Assembly: GCA_030867875.1 (NCBI GenBank)
Contig: JAOWCC010000019.1
Coordinates: 106,706,047 to 106,770,046 of the forward strand
Length of the DNA: 64,000 nt
DNA from: Actinernus sp. WN-2022
Taxonomy: Eukaryota > Cnidaria > Anthozoa > Actiniaria > Actinernidae
Reading direction: 5' to 3'
Positions 50,403 through 58,835 of this stretch are shown one piece after another. The position numbers were made by a program, and so were the translations under genes. The notes under the pieces are model-generated. The model did no database searches. It had not been told where the DNA came from and saw only the letters and a program-made list of their open reading frames with translations. The stretch's first letter is position 1; every line of letters starts with the position of its first letter.

Positions 50403-50441
<39 letters not shown>

Positions 50442-50512
50442 CCGGGATTTGAGACCGCGACCTACCGCTAAACAGACCGGAGCTTAACCACTGAGCTAAC
50501 CGGGAGGCTACT
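50338..50512 (-). mobile_element. tRNA-derived SINE, copy 2
   Basis: On the minus strand it reads gttagctcagtggttaagct and B-box-like ggtctcaaatcccgg, then the same body as the copy at 45148. Confidence 0.78.
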
Positions 50513-51456
50513 CCGAGAGAAGACTGGATCACGTGATCAAATACTCCCAGATTTTGGGAGTATTTTGTCACGTGATTTGGCGATCTAAGATGATTTATTA
50601 TTACTATTATTATTATTATTAGGGTAGAATAGCGTAGTTATAAGCACGACCACATCAGCAACGCTGTAAATTTATCGTGGGTAAATAAATATTATTATTA
50701 TTATTATTATTATGTACACGACGTAAATGAGATGTGCGGCGGTACCGTATACTGCAGGTTTGAGCCCAATTTGGCAAACTTGTTTTGGAGCAAATCAAAA
50801 CTATCAATTCGGGTAACTTGTTTTTTATAAATTTCATGGAAATTCGGTTAATAAAAACACCTTCACTACATTTTATTTTGCAAACTGGGTCGGGCTCTGA
50901 AGACGACACCTCACATACCTCCTCTTTATTATGTAAGCGGTGCCCCCCCCCCCCCCCCCGGTTTGAAGCTCAGTACATACAGGTCGCCAAGCGGTGCTAC
51001 AGACTACAAAGCTACGGTGGCAAATGTTGGGCTTTTGACGACTGAAATTGAAGATACTGGAATTGAAATGAAAAGAAATGTATAGACTGATCATCTGTGC
51101 CTCTGCTAATGGGTCTTGGGGTGATTTGAGAAAGTTCAAAGTGATTTTCAAGTCTTCAAGTGTTGACTAGCGACAACTGACAAGTATGAAAGTTTGAATT
51201 ATGTGAATAAAAACGGAAGCGAAAATTCACATTCATCTGTCCAGGAACGACTGACATTATACAAGGACAAAATTACATCAAAGTAAGCCAAGTTAACTTT
51301 TAATTTTTTATTTAATTGTTTTGTTTTTAATCCACTGAAATCCTTGGAAACTCGGTCGCATCACAGGAAGCCCAATGCCGGGGGGGGGGGGGGGTAATTA
51401 TTATCGGACTTTGTAACAGCGAACTGATTTTTACGTGTAAACTATCTCGAAAATGT

Positions 51457-51766
51457 AGTAGTAGTAGTAGTATAACTTTATTTAAGCACGCTAGCCCTGT
51501 CAACAGCAGCTGATTTACACAAGGGGCGTGACAGAAATATAAAATTTACAAAATATTAAAATATATTATGAATATAGATAAAAATAAAATGTTTGAATAT
51601 TACGTAATAATGATTAAATATTTTTATAGCTGGTATTTGTGAGCGGCAATTTTAGTCTTGAAAGAAGGGAATGAGTTGGAGTCCCTAATTTCGTTATGGA
51701 GCGAGTTCCATATTTTAGCCCCACTGTACGAGAAACTCTTTTTCATACTTTCGGTTTTGGGTATAT
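51457..51766 (-). mobile_element. 5'-truncated LINE inserted into fold-back arm
   Basis: The minus strand encodes a LINE RT C-terminal motif (FSYSGAKIWNSLHNEIRDSN then FKTKIAAH). Its 3' end is an ACT repeat at 51457-51472. The right arm of the fold-back gives the empty site (aaatgtcatatcttt). Confidence 0.75.
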
Positions 51767-51916
51767 CATATCTTTCTAAAAGAATGTCTTACTATTAAAG
51801 ATGTATACTTCACTGACCTTGTGTTGTTGTTTTTGACACTGTTTGCGATGATTTGGGGCTGTTTTAAGCCTTTCAAACACCGATTCCTCACCAAAGTTCA
51901 CCATAGTACAGTAAAA

Positions 51917-52120
51917 AGACTCCTGACACTATGGTGTGACAGGTACACACGAAAATACAGCAAATAGTCCACTTTCTTCCCCCTCCCTCGATGTTAATTT
52001 GTCCTGACACCGCTTCAAAGTGTAAATATGATTGGTTAACTCTTGCTTCCGGTTGTAATTCGGATTTTTCTGGGGAGGGGACGGGAGGGTTTGCCTGCCA
52101 CACCGTAGTGTCAGGAGTCT
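51917..52120. mobile_element. 204-bp element with terminal inverted repeats
   Basis: agactcctgacactatggtg is inverted at 52099-52120 (caccgtagtgtcaggagtct). Non-coding. Confidence 0.75.
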
Positions 52121-53025
52121 AACAGAAACCCGAAATGTTGTTTTAAATCGCCCCAATTAATTAAAAGAGTAGTTTTATTTAGAGTGGTACTCCAAATTTA
52201 TAGTTCACTTGTTGCCTGATAATGTGTCCCAAAGGAAATGGCGTTTAAAAGATGAAAGACGTCTGGGAAGTGTGATATTTCGAGGTAAACTCACGGCTGG
52301 TCGGTGTTGCCGAGCGAGGGACTTTCACTCCTTGTCAGAGGGTCTGAATGGGGCGGGGGGTCTACATGTCAGTTGTCAGTTAAAATTTTAGCCATTTGTC
52401 AGTTAGCCCTAGTTAATCATTACTAGAGAACATTTACAATGTTTGACCCAAAAAAAACTAATTTGTCAGTTGTCAGTTATTTTTAAGGGCGTTTGTCAGT
52501 AGCCAGTTAACCCCAATCAGACCCTCTTGTCATTTTTACTGTACTATGGTGAACTTTGGTGAGGAATCGGTTTTTGAAAGGCTTAAAACAGACCCAAATA
52601 ATCGCAAACAGAGTCAAAAACAACAACACAAGGTCAGTGAAGTATATATCTTTAATAGTAAGACATTCTTTTAGAAAGATATGACATTTCCGAGATATAG
52701 TTTACACGTAAAAATCAGTTCGCTGTTACAAAGTCCGATAATAATTACCACCCCCGCGGCATTGGGCCCCGTGAGGCGTGAGGCAGTTGATTCAAATCTT
52801 GTTCAAGTTGCCTTAAGAACTGGAATATCATTTACAGCTGCAATAGTTGCGTTCAGTTTTCTAGTTTTCGATTCATGTGTTTATATTGGGCATTCGTAAT
52901 TAGCGCTTCGCGCTACTCCCTTAGGAGTTGTTCAATGCTTAAAGCTTAGCGAAAGCATTTGCATATCACTTGACGCTAACCAGTTTCTAACTTGACCCGT
53001 TGTTACCGGGTCCTTGGTGCTTGTC

Positions 53026-53511
53026 ATGGGAGATGAAGATGAGCCAAATCAGTCTGTTACTAAAGGCGATCTTTCAGAATTCAGAAACGTTGTCCTTCAG
53101 AAACTTTCTAACCATAAGAGTGAACTCTCTGCTGAATTTTCGAAAGCTCAAGAAACCGCTTTAACAGCCCTCGCCACTTCAAAGAAGTTTTCAGAAGACA
53201 CTCAGCTATCATTTACCTACCAGGGAAACGAGAAAAGCTTTAAATTCAACCGAAAGCTCATTGATAAACTAGAGTCACTAAAGGTTCTTCTTCCTAATCA
53301 ACTCCGTGTGGAAGATTCCGTCAAAATCGTGGACGAGCTTTTAGACCTATTCCACTTTCACTGGACGACAGCCCTACGAGCAGCGTCGGGACTTCAACAG
53401 AAGCGTAATTGCAGATACTGTGGTTCCAGCGGCCACTGGTGGAGGGAATGTCAAGTCCGGCTTAGCAAACTTCACGTCGAATTGTCATTCACAGCTCCCA
53501 ATCGCTCGTAA
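53026..53511 (+). CDS. gag-like retroelement ORF with CCHC zinc knuckle
   Basis: 161 codons beginning MGDEDEPNQSVTKGDLSEF. An acidic N-terminus and helical region (about 10-110, with FTYQGNEKSFKFN) precede a classic knuckle C-x2-C-x4-H-x4-C (CRYCGSSGHWWREC). This layout is that of ORF1/gag of DIRS-like or LTR retrotransposons; I cannot decide which. No reverse transcriptase or recombinase follows; the frame ends soon after and 53700-54000 is non-coding. Probably an isolated 5' remnant. It lies just outside the virus-like element. Confidence 0.6.
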   Translation: MGDEDEPNQSVTKGDLSEFRNVVLQKLSNHKSELSAEFSKAQETALTALATSKKFSEDTQLSFTYQGNEKSFKFNRKLIDKLESLKVLLPNQLRVEDSVKIVDELLDLFHFHWTTALRAASGLQQKRNCRYCGSSGHWWRECQVRLSKLHVELSFTAPNRS

Positions 53512-53845
53512 AGATTTTTTCTGGAACGCCCTTCAGAAAGGTCAGTACTGGCGTACTACATCTTGGTCCAGCCAAAGGGCAACTTCCCGCAGCTCCATCG
53601 CACTTTGGGATGTTAAGTATGGAGAGACTGACCTTGGTGAATTGCTTAGATAAGTATTGTATTGACCCTGATTATGTGCAATTTCTGCTTTGCCCGCGAG
53701 TGTTATTTTGAACAACAATAAGTCTGTCTATGAACATGCTAATTTCGTTAACGAGGCTGTATTTTATCTTCTAAGGTTGGTTAGAACTACAATGCAGTTT
53801 CCGTCCCACCAAGGACCTTAGGCATGTCAATCGATATATTTATGA

Positions 53846-54019
53846 CCGCTTAATAGCGAGAGGTACTGAACTATAAGAAAATTACCGCTAAACAGCAAGG
53901 AGTAATGATATGTATGTATAATGTATGAATATGACTGCTTGAGAGTGAGAAACGATGTAATGTATGAACATAATTAACCGCTTGATAGCGAGGAATAATG
54001 AAACGTACGAACATAACCG
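53846..54019. repeat. degenerate tandem repeat
   Basis: Units start accgctt/accgcta and contain agcga then taatgta and tgaacataa, 40-55 bp each, four to five copies with many changes. Confidence 0.55.
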
Positions 54020-54255
54020 CTAGTAGTATAGTCGGGATTAAAATGATACCACTTTTTCTTGCACAAGAAAACTCAAAAAGTTGTAATGTTATGGACGCCT
54101 TGTTTTCTTGCACAAGGGGCGTCATAAAGCGAATTCAGAAATCCACTTCATGACGCCCCTTGTGCAAGAAAAAAGGCGTCCATAACATTACGACTTTTTA
54201 AGTTTTTCTTGCACAACAAAAAGTTGTATCATTTTAATCCCGACTATACTACTAG
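54020..54255. repeat. fold-back at left border of virus-like element, about 105-bp arms
   Basis: Arms beginning ctagtagtatagtcgggatt are inverted around a 23-bp centre (aagcgaattcagaaatccac). Inside each arm are ttcttgcacaa and ggcgtccataacatta. It is either an unrelated hairpin element or derived from the element's terminal inverted repeat; the right end of the element would decide. Confidence 0.85.
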
Positions 54256-54302
54256 GGGTAACTAAGGGTCATTCAAAGTGTCACTAGACATTCTTGTACA
54301 TA

Positions 54303-54359
54303 AAATCCAACTTCAAACTTGAGTATCTGTTAGAGACATGATTATTATACTGTATATCG
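54303..54359 (+). promoter_or_regulatory. duplicated promoter-like box, copy 1
   Basis: Ends gattattatactgtatatcg, 12 bp before the start of the F-box/ankyrin gene. The same box occurs at 55085-55138. TATA-like core. Confidence 0.6.
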
Positions 54360-54371
54360 ATCTTTTCCACT

Positions 54372-55070
54372 ATGGATTATATATCGTGCCTCCCCATGGA
54401 AATTCTGACTAAGATCGTAGAGCATGCAGGTCCTACGTCATTCTCAAGCATTGCAAGGGTATCAAAACGCCTAAACGGTGCTGCATCTCTCGCGCGCTAC
54501 GAAAACGTAGATCAAGAGTTCCGCACGCGAGTTCTCACTTTCGGTCTTAGGTCTACTCACGACGACGACGATCGAAACAAAATGGCTAAGACTTTCGGCA
54601 TTTCCGCAAGCTACATCGACAATGGCTTTCCTCTCATCTACGCCAGTGAACATGGTAATCTTAACGTCATTAAGTGGCTCCTCAAGAACTTACGGTTCGA
54701 TGGAACGGATGGACAAATTGACCACATTCTATGTGCTGCCTGTAAGAATGGGCGTCTTGATATCGCTAAGTGGCTCACTAAGCACTTCCAGTTCACCAAG
54801 GAGGATAAAGCCGTTGCGTTCACTATACTAGATGCCAGTATGAATGGTCATCTTAACGTCATTAAGTGGCTCATTCAACGTTTTAAGATAACCATAGAGT
54901 ATGAATACGTTCATCATGCTCTACTATGTGCTTGTAGCAATGATCATCTTGATACCGCTAGGTGGCTCGTTAAGTGGCTCATTAAGAATTCCCATCTCCC
55001 CCTAGAGGCCGAAAATAACCTACTAAATTACTATGTGAATGCTTATGCTGCCATACAGGAATCCGATTGA
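54372..55070 (+). CDS. F-box and ankyrin-repeat protein of the virus-like element
   Basis: 232 residues, intron-free. Residues 1-40 look like an F-box (CLPMEILTKIVEHA then ARVSKRLNG), the module that binds SKP1 in SCF ubiquitin ligases. Residues about 85-215 carry ankyrin-type repeats of the sort seen in large DNA viruses (ASEHGNLNVIKWLL, CKNGRLDIAKWL, SMNGHLNVIKWL, SNDHLDTARWL). In poxviruses F-box/ankyrin proteins recruit host proteins for degradation, with the two modules in opposite order. Here the same role is an inference. It shares a promoter-like box with the next gene, which ties it to the element rather than the host. A chance host gene is less likely given the lack of introns. Confidence 0.8.
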   Translation: MDYISCLPMEILTKIVEHAGPTSFSSIARVSKRLNGAASLARYENVDQEFRTRVLTFGLRSTHDDDDRNKMAKTFGISASYIDNGFPLIYASEHGNLNVIKWLLKNLRFDGTDGQIDHILCAACKNGRLDIAKWLTKHFQFTKEDKAVAFTILDASMNGHLNVIKWLIQRFKITIEYEYVHHALLCACSNDHLDTARWLVKWLIKNSHLPLEAENNLLNYYVNAYAAIQESD

Positions 55071-55084
55071 ATCCAACTGCACCT

Positions 55085-55138
55085 AAAAATCCAAACTTGA
55101 AGTATATGTTAAAGGAATGATTATTATACTGTATATCG
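55085..55138 (+). promoter_or_regulatory. duplicated promoter-like box, copy 2
   Basis: Contains gattattatactgtatatcg identical to copy 1, preceded by a similar acttgaagtat/gtta segment. It lies 90 bp before the next start codon, so transcription may begin between them. Confidence 0.6.
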
Positions 55139-55227
55139 TCACCGAATGGTATTAGTATATATTCTTTATTCCACGACATTAGCATTCGTTGTCATCTTAG
55201 TACGCATTAATACCATACAGATCGAAC

Positions 55228-55674
55228 ATGTCAAAGAAGAACTCGAATGTAGACGCCGCAATGCCTGAGACGACTTGTGATTGGTTGATGAGAGGGAAGG
55301 ACTCAAAATGCCCAAAGAGGATTTCGAAGACAACGAAGTTCTGTTCCCAGCACAACTACCAAATCTCAAAAGGCTGTGCCCCACTCATGCCATGCTCGAA
55401 GTGCGGTAAAGGATGTCGTACTGATTACGAGCTTTGCTCAGGATGCGACCGTCTCTCCATCAAGATGAAGTGTCCCGGTGTCTATGTAAAACGCGCTAAG
55501 AAGTCCAGCAAGACGCTAGAGGGTCCAAGAAAGGAGGAGCCAAACGTGGTGGAACCGGAGGTAGCATTGCCCGCAGAACCAAGAGTGGTGGAACCAGAGG
55601 AAGGTCTCGGAGAGTCTCTCAACCATGCGCTCAACGAGGTGTTGGCTGCCTTGAGGAGCGAGAAGGACGATTAG
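55228..55674 (+). CDS. Cys-rich zinc-binding-type protein of the virus-like element
   Basis: 148 residues. The N-terminal half has two metal-site patterns: C-x9-C...FC-x2-H (CDWLMRG...KFCSQH) and a treble-like PCSKCGKGC followed by CSGC. After residue 90 it becomes acidic and proline-rich with two similar segments (NVVEPEV, RVVEPEE), then a short helical tail. No known family recognised. The pattern suggests a small nucleic-acid- or protein-binding zinc protein. It is followed by the first hairpin. Confidence 0.65.
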   Translation: MSKKNSNVDAAMPETTCDWLMRGKDSKCPKRISKTTKFCSQHNYQISKGCAPLMPCSKCGKGCRTDYELCSGCDRLSIKMKCPGVYVKRAKKSSKTLEGPRKEEPNVVEPEVALPAEPRVVEPEEGLGESLNHALNEVLAALRSEKDD

Positions 55675-55685
55675 GAATAGCCACG

Positions 55686-55760
55686 AAAAAAAAAAAAAAA
55701 GAAGAATGAAGAAGGTCGTTGCGTGGCCCTCTTCATTCTTTTTTTCTTTTTTTTTTTTCT
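55686..55760. terminator. poly(A)-stem-poly(T) hairpin 1
   Basis: A15, then gaagaatgaagaaggtc, a short loop and gccctcttcattc followed by T-rich runs. The transcript folds into one long hairpin in either direction. It is located between the Cys-rich gene (stop 55674) and the TFIIB-like gene (start 55791). A twin is at 63587-63658. Confidence 0.65.
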
Positions 55761-55790
55761 ATTAAACGTATAAACATCTATAGTTGTATC

Positions 55791-56729
55791 ATGGACGAGC
55801 TAGTCAGATTGTTTGGTCCTGGAATTTGTAGAAGCCTGAATATCAAACCACAAGTGGAACATATTAACACCAGTGAAACATGTCCTGATTGTCTCTGCCC
55901 CTTTGAAATACAAGGAACGGAATTCGTGTGTCCCACCTGTGGTCTTGTTTCCGAGGTTGAACCATGTGAAGAAACTAAGATCGACATCATTACTACTCGA
56001 CTGCGTATAGTAGGTCCGGACGGATTTCAGTATCAAAGTGATCTAGACCGAGCAAAACCAAAGCAAAGCGATAACACGGAACTACAACGACGAACGCTCC
56101 TACAAGAACTACGAGCATACAACGCTATTTACAAACAAAGTTGTGACCTATCGTTCCCTACGAACACTTTAGGAATCGTAGCCGACGCATTTATCCAAGT
56201 AATGAAAGTGCATCCCAAGCGTAGCGATGCTAAGAGACATATTCTAGCTGCTCTACTCTACCATGCATGCATACAATGTGGATTCGTCCGATCTAAAGGT
56301 GAGGTTGCTCGCTTCATGCAACTAAGCAACAAAGGCATCCATAGAGGAGAGGTCTTTATACGTTCTCTATGTGACGACGATGAGATCGATGTAGACTTGG
56401 ATGCCGAGCGCATAGTTCCTCACATTGCAACGACTTTCCTTAAACTCGATCCTCAAGGAGTACTTATAGACGCTCAACAAATAGTCCACGAGGTTGTTAC
56501 TATGGCAATAGAAAACAATGTAGGCAGATCGGTAATTAAGACGAAAGTTGTTGGAGCAAGTTACGAGGTGCTACGTCGTTTAGGATCGTCTATGTCTCTT
56601 AACGAGGTCGTCAAACGTTGTGACGTATTTGGAAATTCAGTCAAGCGTTTTGTGAAGAAGTTGTCTTCTTACCATTCCCACTTCGAACCAATCTACACTA
56701 AGCATGGGCTAACTAGCAGTAGGACTTAG
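55791..56729 (+). CDS. TFIIB-like transcription factor of the virus-like element
   Basis: 312 residues. Residues 31-50 form a zinc ribbon (CPDC...CPTCGLV). After a linker, residues about 95-300 are helical, with the look of two cyclin folds (RRTLLQELRAYNAIY, AALLYHACIQCG, VVGASYEVLRRLG), the TFIIB core layout. TFIIB recruits RNA polymerase to promoters; viral versions are known in several nucleocytoplasmic large DNA viruses. The start was set at the ATG at 55791, because the upstream open frame only reads through the hairpin. A divergent archaeal/viral-type TFB is an equivalent description. Neither host-like introns nor a complete host-type B-finger is seen. Confidence 0.72.
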   Translation: MDELVRLFGPGICRSLNIKPQVEHINTSETCPDCLCPFEIQGTEFVCPTCGLVSEVEPCEETKIDIITTRLRIVGPDGFQYQSDLDRAKPKQSDNTELQRRTLLQELRAYNAIYKQSCDLSFPTNTLGIVADAFIQVMKVHPKRSDAKRHILAALLYHACIQCGFVRSKGEVARFMQLSNKGIHRGEVFIRSLCDDDEIDVDLDAERIVPHIATTFLKLDPQGVLIDAQQIVHEVVTMAIENNVGRSVIKTKVVGASYEVLRRLGSSMSLNEVVKRCDVFGNSVKRFVKKLSSYHSHFEPIYTKHGLTSSRT

Positions 56730-56780
56730 CGAAGTGGAAGTGAGAGCCATGTTCATTCCTTTCATAGGAAACGTTGATTC

Positions 56781-57077
56781 TTACATTCCAAGTTTTTCTC
56801 GCATTTCCTTTTGCACTTCTTGCTTGAGTTCGGCTCGAATGCTTTTTTCACCTATGGAAGCCTTGCGACGAATTTCAGACCTCATGATCTCATACTTATT
56901 CGCTTCGTTCAGGATGAGACTGTATTCGGAGTCGGATATGTTTTCATCGCGTAAGGCCTTCGATACTAGATCACGAATCGTATTGATTTTCGCCTTTGCC
57001 AACATAGTTGTCCTTTCATGCTTAGAAACCTTCATTCCTAACTTCTTAGCTCCAAGGGTCGTAGATGCTGAAATCAA
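56781..57077 (-). CDS. helical protein of the virus-like element, 5'-truncated
   Basis: 98 residues on the minus strand, mostly helical and charged (KHERTTMLAKAKINTIRDLV, DENISDSEYSLILNEANKYE). I recall similar C-terminal halves of longer, N-terminally hydrophobic proteins in cnidarian genomes, so this looks like the tail of such a protein. There is no ATG near the 5' end: the frame stays open upstream through about 57112 before a stop and begins here only by a TTG. It faces the next gene head to head. Confidence 0.5.
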   Translation of the reverse strand: MISASTTLGAKKLGMKVSKHERTTMLAKAKINTIRDLVSKALRDENISDSEYSLILNEANKYEIMRSEIRRKASIGEKSIRAELKQEVQKEMREKLGM

Positions 57078-57083
57078 TCCACA

Positions 57084-58835
57084 TTGGGGTGTGGGGTGTG
57101 GAACATTAATTTATTTTTCCATGGGGAAACCTACCAGGTGTTCACAGATGCAGGCCTCCCTACGAAGGCAGGTGGAGGTCAGCTAAGGGTCTTGCAGGGG
57201 CGCGCAGGCAAGGCGCTTGACCTAGCCCTTGGCACCAAAACAGTTTATGAGGGGGTACTATTCGCGCGGAAGCACAAAGGTCTTTCCAAACATGCTTGGG
57301 TAGAAGCTGAGGAAAATAAAAAGGTCGCAGCCCTGAATACAAATCTATTAGCGAAGTTCGAGAAACGATACCCACATGCAGATCTTCACAAGTTCTATGT
57401 CTCTACGGAAGTGAACGGTCCAGGTAAATATTCGACGAGTATTTGGTTTCGAGATGGAGATTCTAGCTATGTCGTTTACGGCGATGATGTCTCAAAGTTA
57501 CCTGCAGTCACTCAAAGACGCATCGATAATGCGTTGTGGGATGTGCATAAAGGTTTCCCATCTACGTTGACCCTAGACAGGAGTGCGAAGTATCCTATTA
57601 CAGCAGTTCCTTCTACTGGACCGGCACAAGATATCGATCTCACTAATCTATGGATATATGCCACCCCAAAGAATAAGTTCGAAGCAGGCGTTCCAAATAT
57701 ATTCAAGGAGACCGTTGTAAAGCATACGACAGCAAATGAGTCCTACCATTGGTTACATGGTCCGGATTTCCACTACTGGCCTCAACAACTTAATTTTGCA
57801 ACGTGGTGTGCAACTTCTGGATGTGGAGTGTCATTGTTTGATCCTATTTTCAAAACGTATCCACCAGTCGTTCAGGGGTTCCTACGATTCCATGTTTATT
57901 TCACGATACGAAGAATTCTACGTGAACTTGGGGGTACTCATGGAGTTCCTTTACCTGGTAACTCTAATTTCAAGCAAATGGATAACGCCTATAACAAATC
58001 AGCTCTTGAGAAATTGTGCATCGAATTTGGCATATCTCGAACACCAGATTTCCGATGGCACGGAGGTAGGAATAATGGACTAGGAGATATATTCCTTTTG
58101 TACCCAGGTTCGACAGGATACGTAAACGTCCATGGAGTCCGAAGCTATGACAAAGGTGCAACCACATGGCCTCAGAAATATAATTTATTTGCAGACCAAG
58201 GAGGTAAGGAGGATCAGGGTGATCTTGTGGCCTTCATTAGGAACGATGAACATGAAGGAAAGCAATACAATTGGTTTACGCCACCAATCGGAAAGGGTTT
58301 GACAGATGTTGGATTGGGTAGGTTGAATAGATCTGTCGAGGCTTTTGGACATTGCATGCTTGGTGCTCAAGCCGATTTGAACGGATCCATCATAGATAGC
58401 CATAACGTCAAAGAAAAGTTTAAGATCTTAGTCGAAGATGCTATTCTCGAAAACGACTTAGTGGTGAGCTACAATAACTATCTTACTGCTATAACGAGGA
58501 CGCATAAGAGGCTCGATCTAGCAATAGCTGTAGGCGTGCGATTATTGCCAAGCGATCTAGTGTACTATCTTGGTAAGAAAGATGGCTACAGGAATCCAAT
58601 CCCGAAAGCTACGAAAGATATGGTGCTAGGCACTAACGACATCAATGCAGAAGGTAAAGGACATCCACCTCTTCTTATGGAAGGACCATCAGATAAGAAA
58701 TCGGTGCAACCTCTCGAGAAACAAGTTCCTGTACCAAAGGCAAAGGCAAAGGCAAAGGCTGTCTCACAACATGAGATCAATCTCGCAGTGACATCCATTG
58801 CCGCAGCTGGAATCGCATGGATGTTGTTTCGTTAA
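57084..58835 (+). CDS. large conserved-looking protein of the virus-like element, start missing
   Basis: 583 codons open, but there is no in-frame ATG until about residue 297, so the 5' end is lost, frameshifted or spliced. The ATG at 57121 is out of frame. Landmarks: NFATWCATSGCGVSLFDPI, FLRFHVYFTIRRILREL, LGRLNRSVEAFGHCMLGAQ, then a lysine/alanine stretch (KAKAKAKA) and a short C-terminal hydrophobic helix (LAVTSIAAAGIAWML). No enzyme motif seen. The membrane-anchored C-terminus and position among structural genes suggest a minor virion protein (inference). The stop overlaps the stop of the convergent gene within GTTAAC. Confidence 0.65.
   Translation: MGCGVWNINLFFHGETYQVFTDAGLPTKAGGGQLRVLQGRAGKALDLALGTKTVYEGVLFARKHKGLSKHAWVEAEENKKVAALNTNLLAKFEKRYPHADLHKFYVSTEVNGPGKYSTSIWFRDGDSSYVVYGDDVSKLPAVTQRRIDNALWDVHKGFPSTLTLDRSAKYPITAVPSTGPAQDIDLTNLWIYATPKNKFEAGVPNIFKETVVKHTTANESYHWLHGPDFHYWPQQLNFATWCATSGCGVSLFDPIFKTYPPVVQGFLRFHVYFTIRRILRELGGTHGVPLPGNSNFKQMDNAYNKSALEKLCIEFGISRTPDFRWHGGRNNGLGDIFLLYPGSTGYVNVHGVRSYDKGATTWPQKYNLFADQGGKEDQGDLVAFIRNDEHEGKQYNWFTPPIGKGLTDVGLGRLNRSVEAFGHCMLGAQADLNGSIIDSHNVKEKFKILVEDAILENDLVVSYNNYLTAITRTHKRLDLAIAVGVRLLPSDLVYYLGKKDGYRNPIPKATKDMVLGTNDINAEGKGHPPLLMEGPSDKKSVQPLEKQVPVPKAKAKAKAVSQHEINLAVTSIAAAGIAWMLFR

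Larger units (their letters stand above)
51370..52767. mobile_element. 1.4-kb fold-back with internal insertions
   Basis: Left arm from gcccaatgcc and right arm to gcattgggc are inverted copies over at least 250 bp (for example ttacgtgtaaactat, tctttctaaaagaatgtctt). The left arm is split by a LINE fragment at 51457-51766; between the arms is a 204-bp hairpin-type element at 51917-52120. Confidence 0.85.
44870..52890. other. repeat-rich region upstream of DUS2, no host gene recognised
   Basis: Apart from the elements listed separately I see no supported gene. Open frames such as 46543-46761 and 48466-48684 lack motifs and splice context. A GC-richer stretch at 48175-48310 has CGCCATCTTG, AAGATGGCGG and TGACGTCAT and could be promoter-like, but it also resembles the transposon termini nearby. 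Confidence 0.4.

Noticed and set aside
55719..55790. Upstream extension of the TFIIB-like protein by 24 residues
   Set aside because: It reads through the T-rich arm of the hairpin (Phe-rich); the ATG at 55791 gives a natural start.
56734..57186. 150-codon plus-strand open frame
   Set aside because: Mostly antisense of the 98-residue helical protein, whose composition and family resemblance are better.
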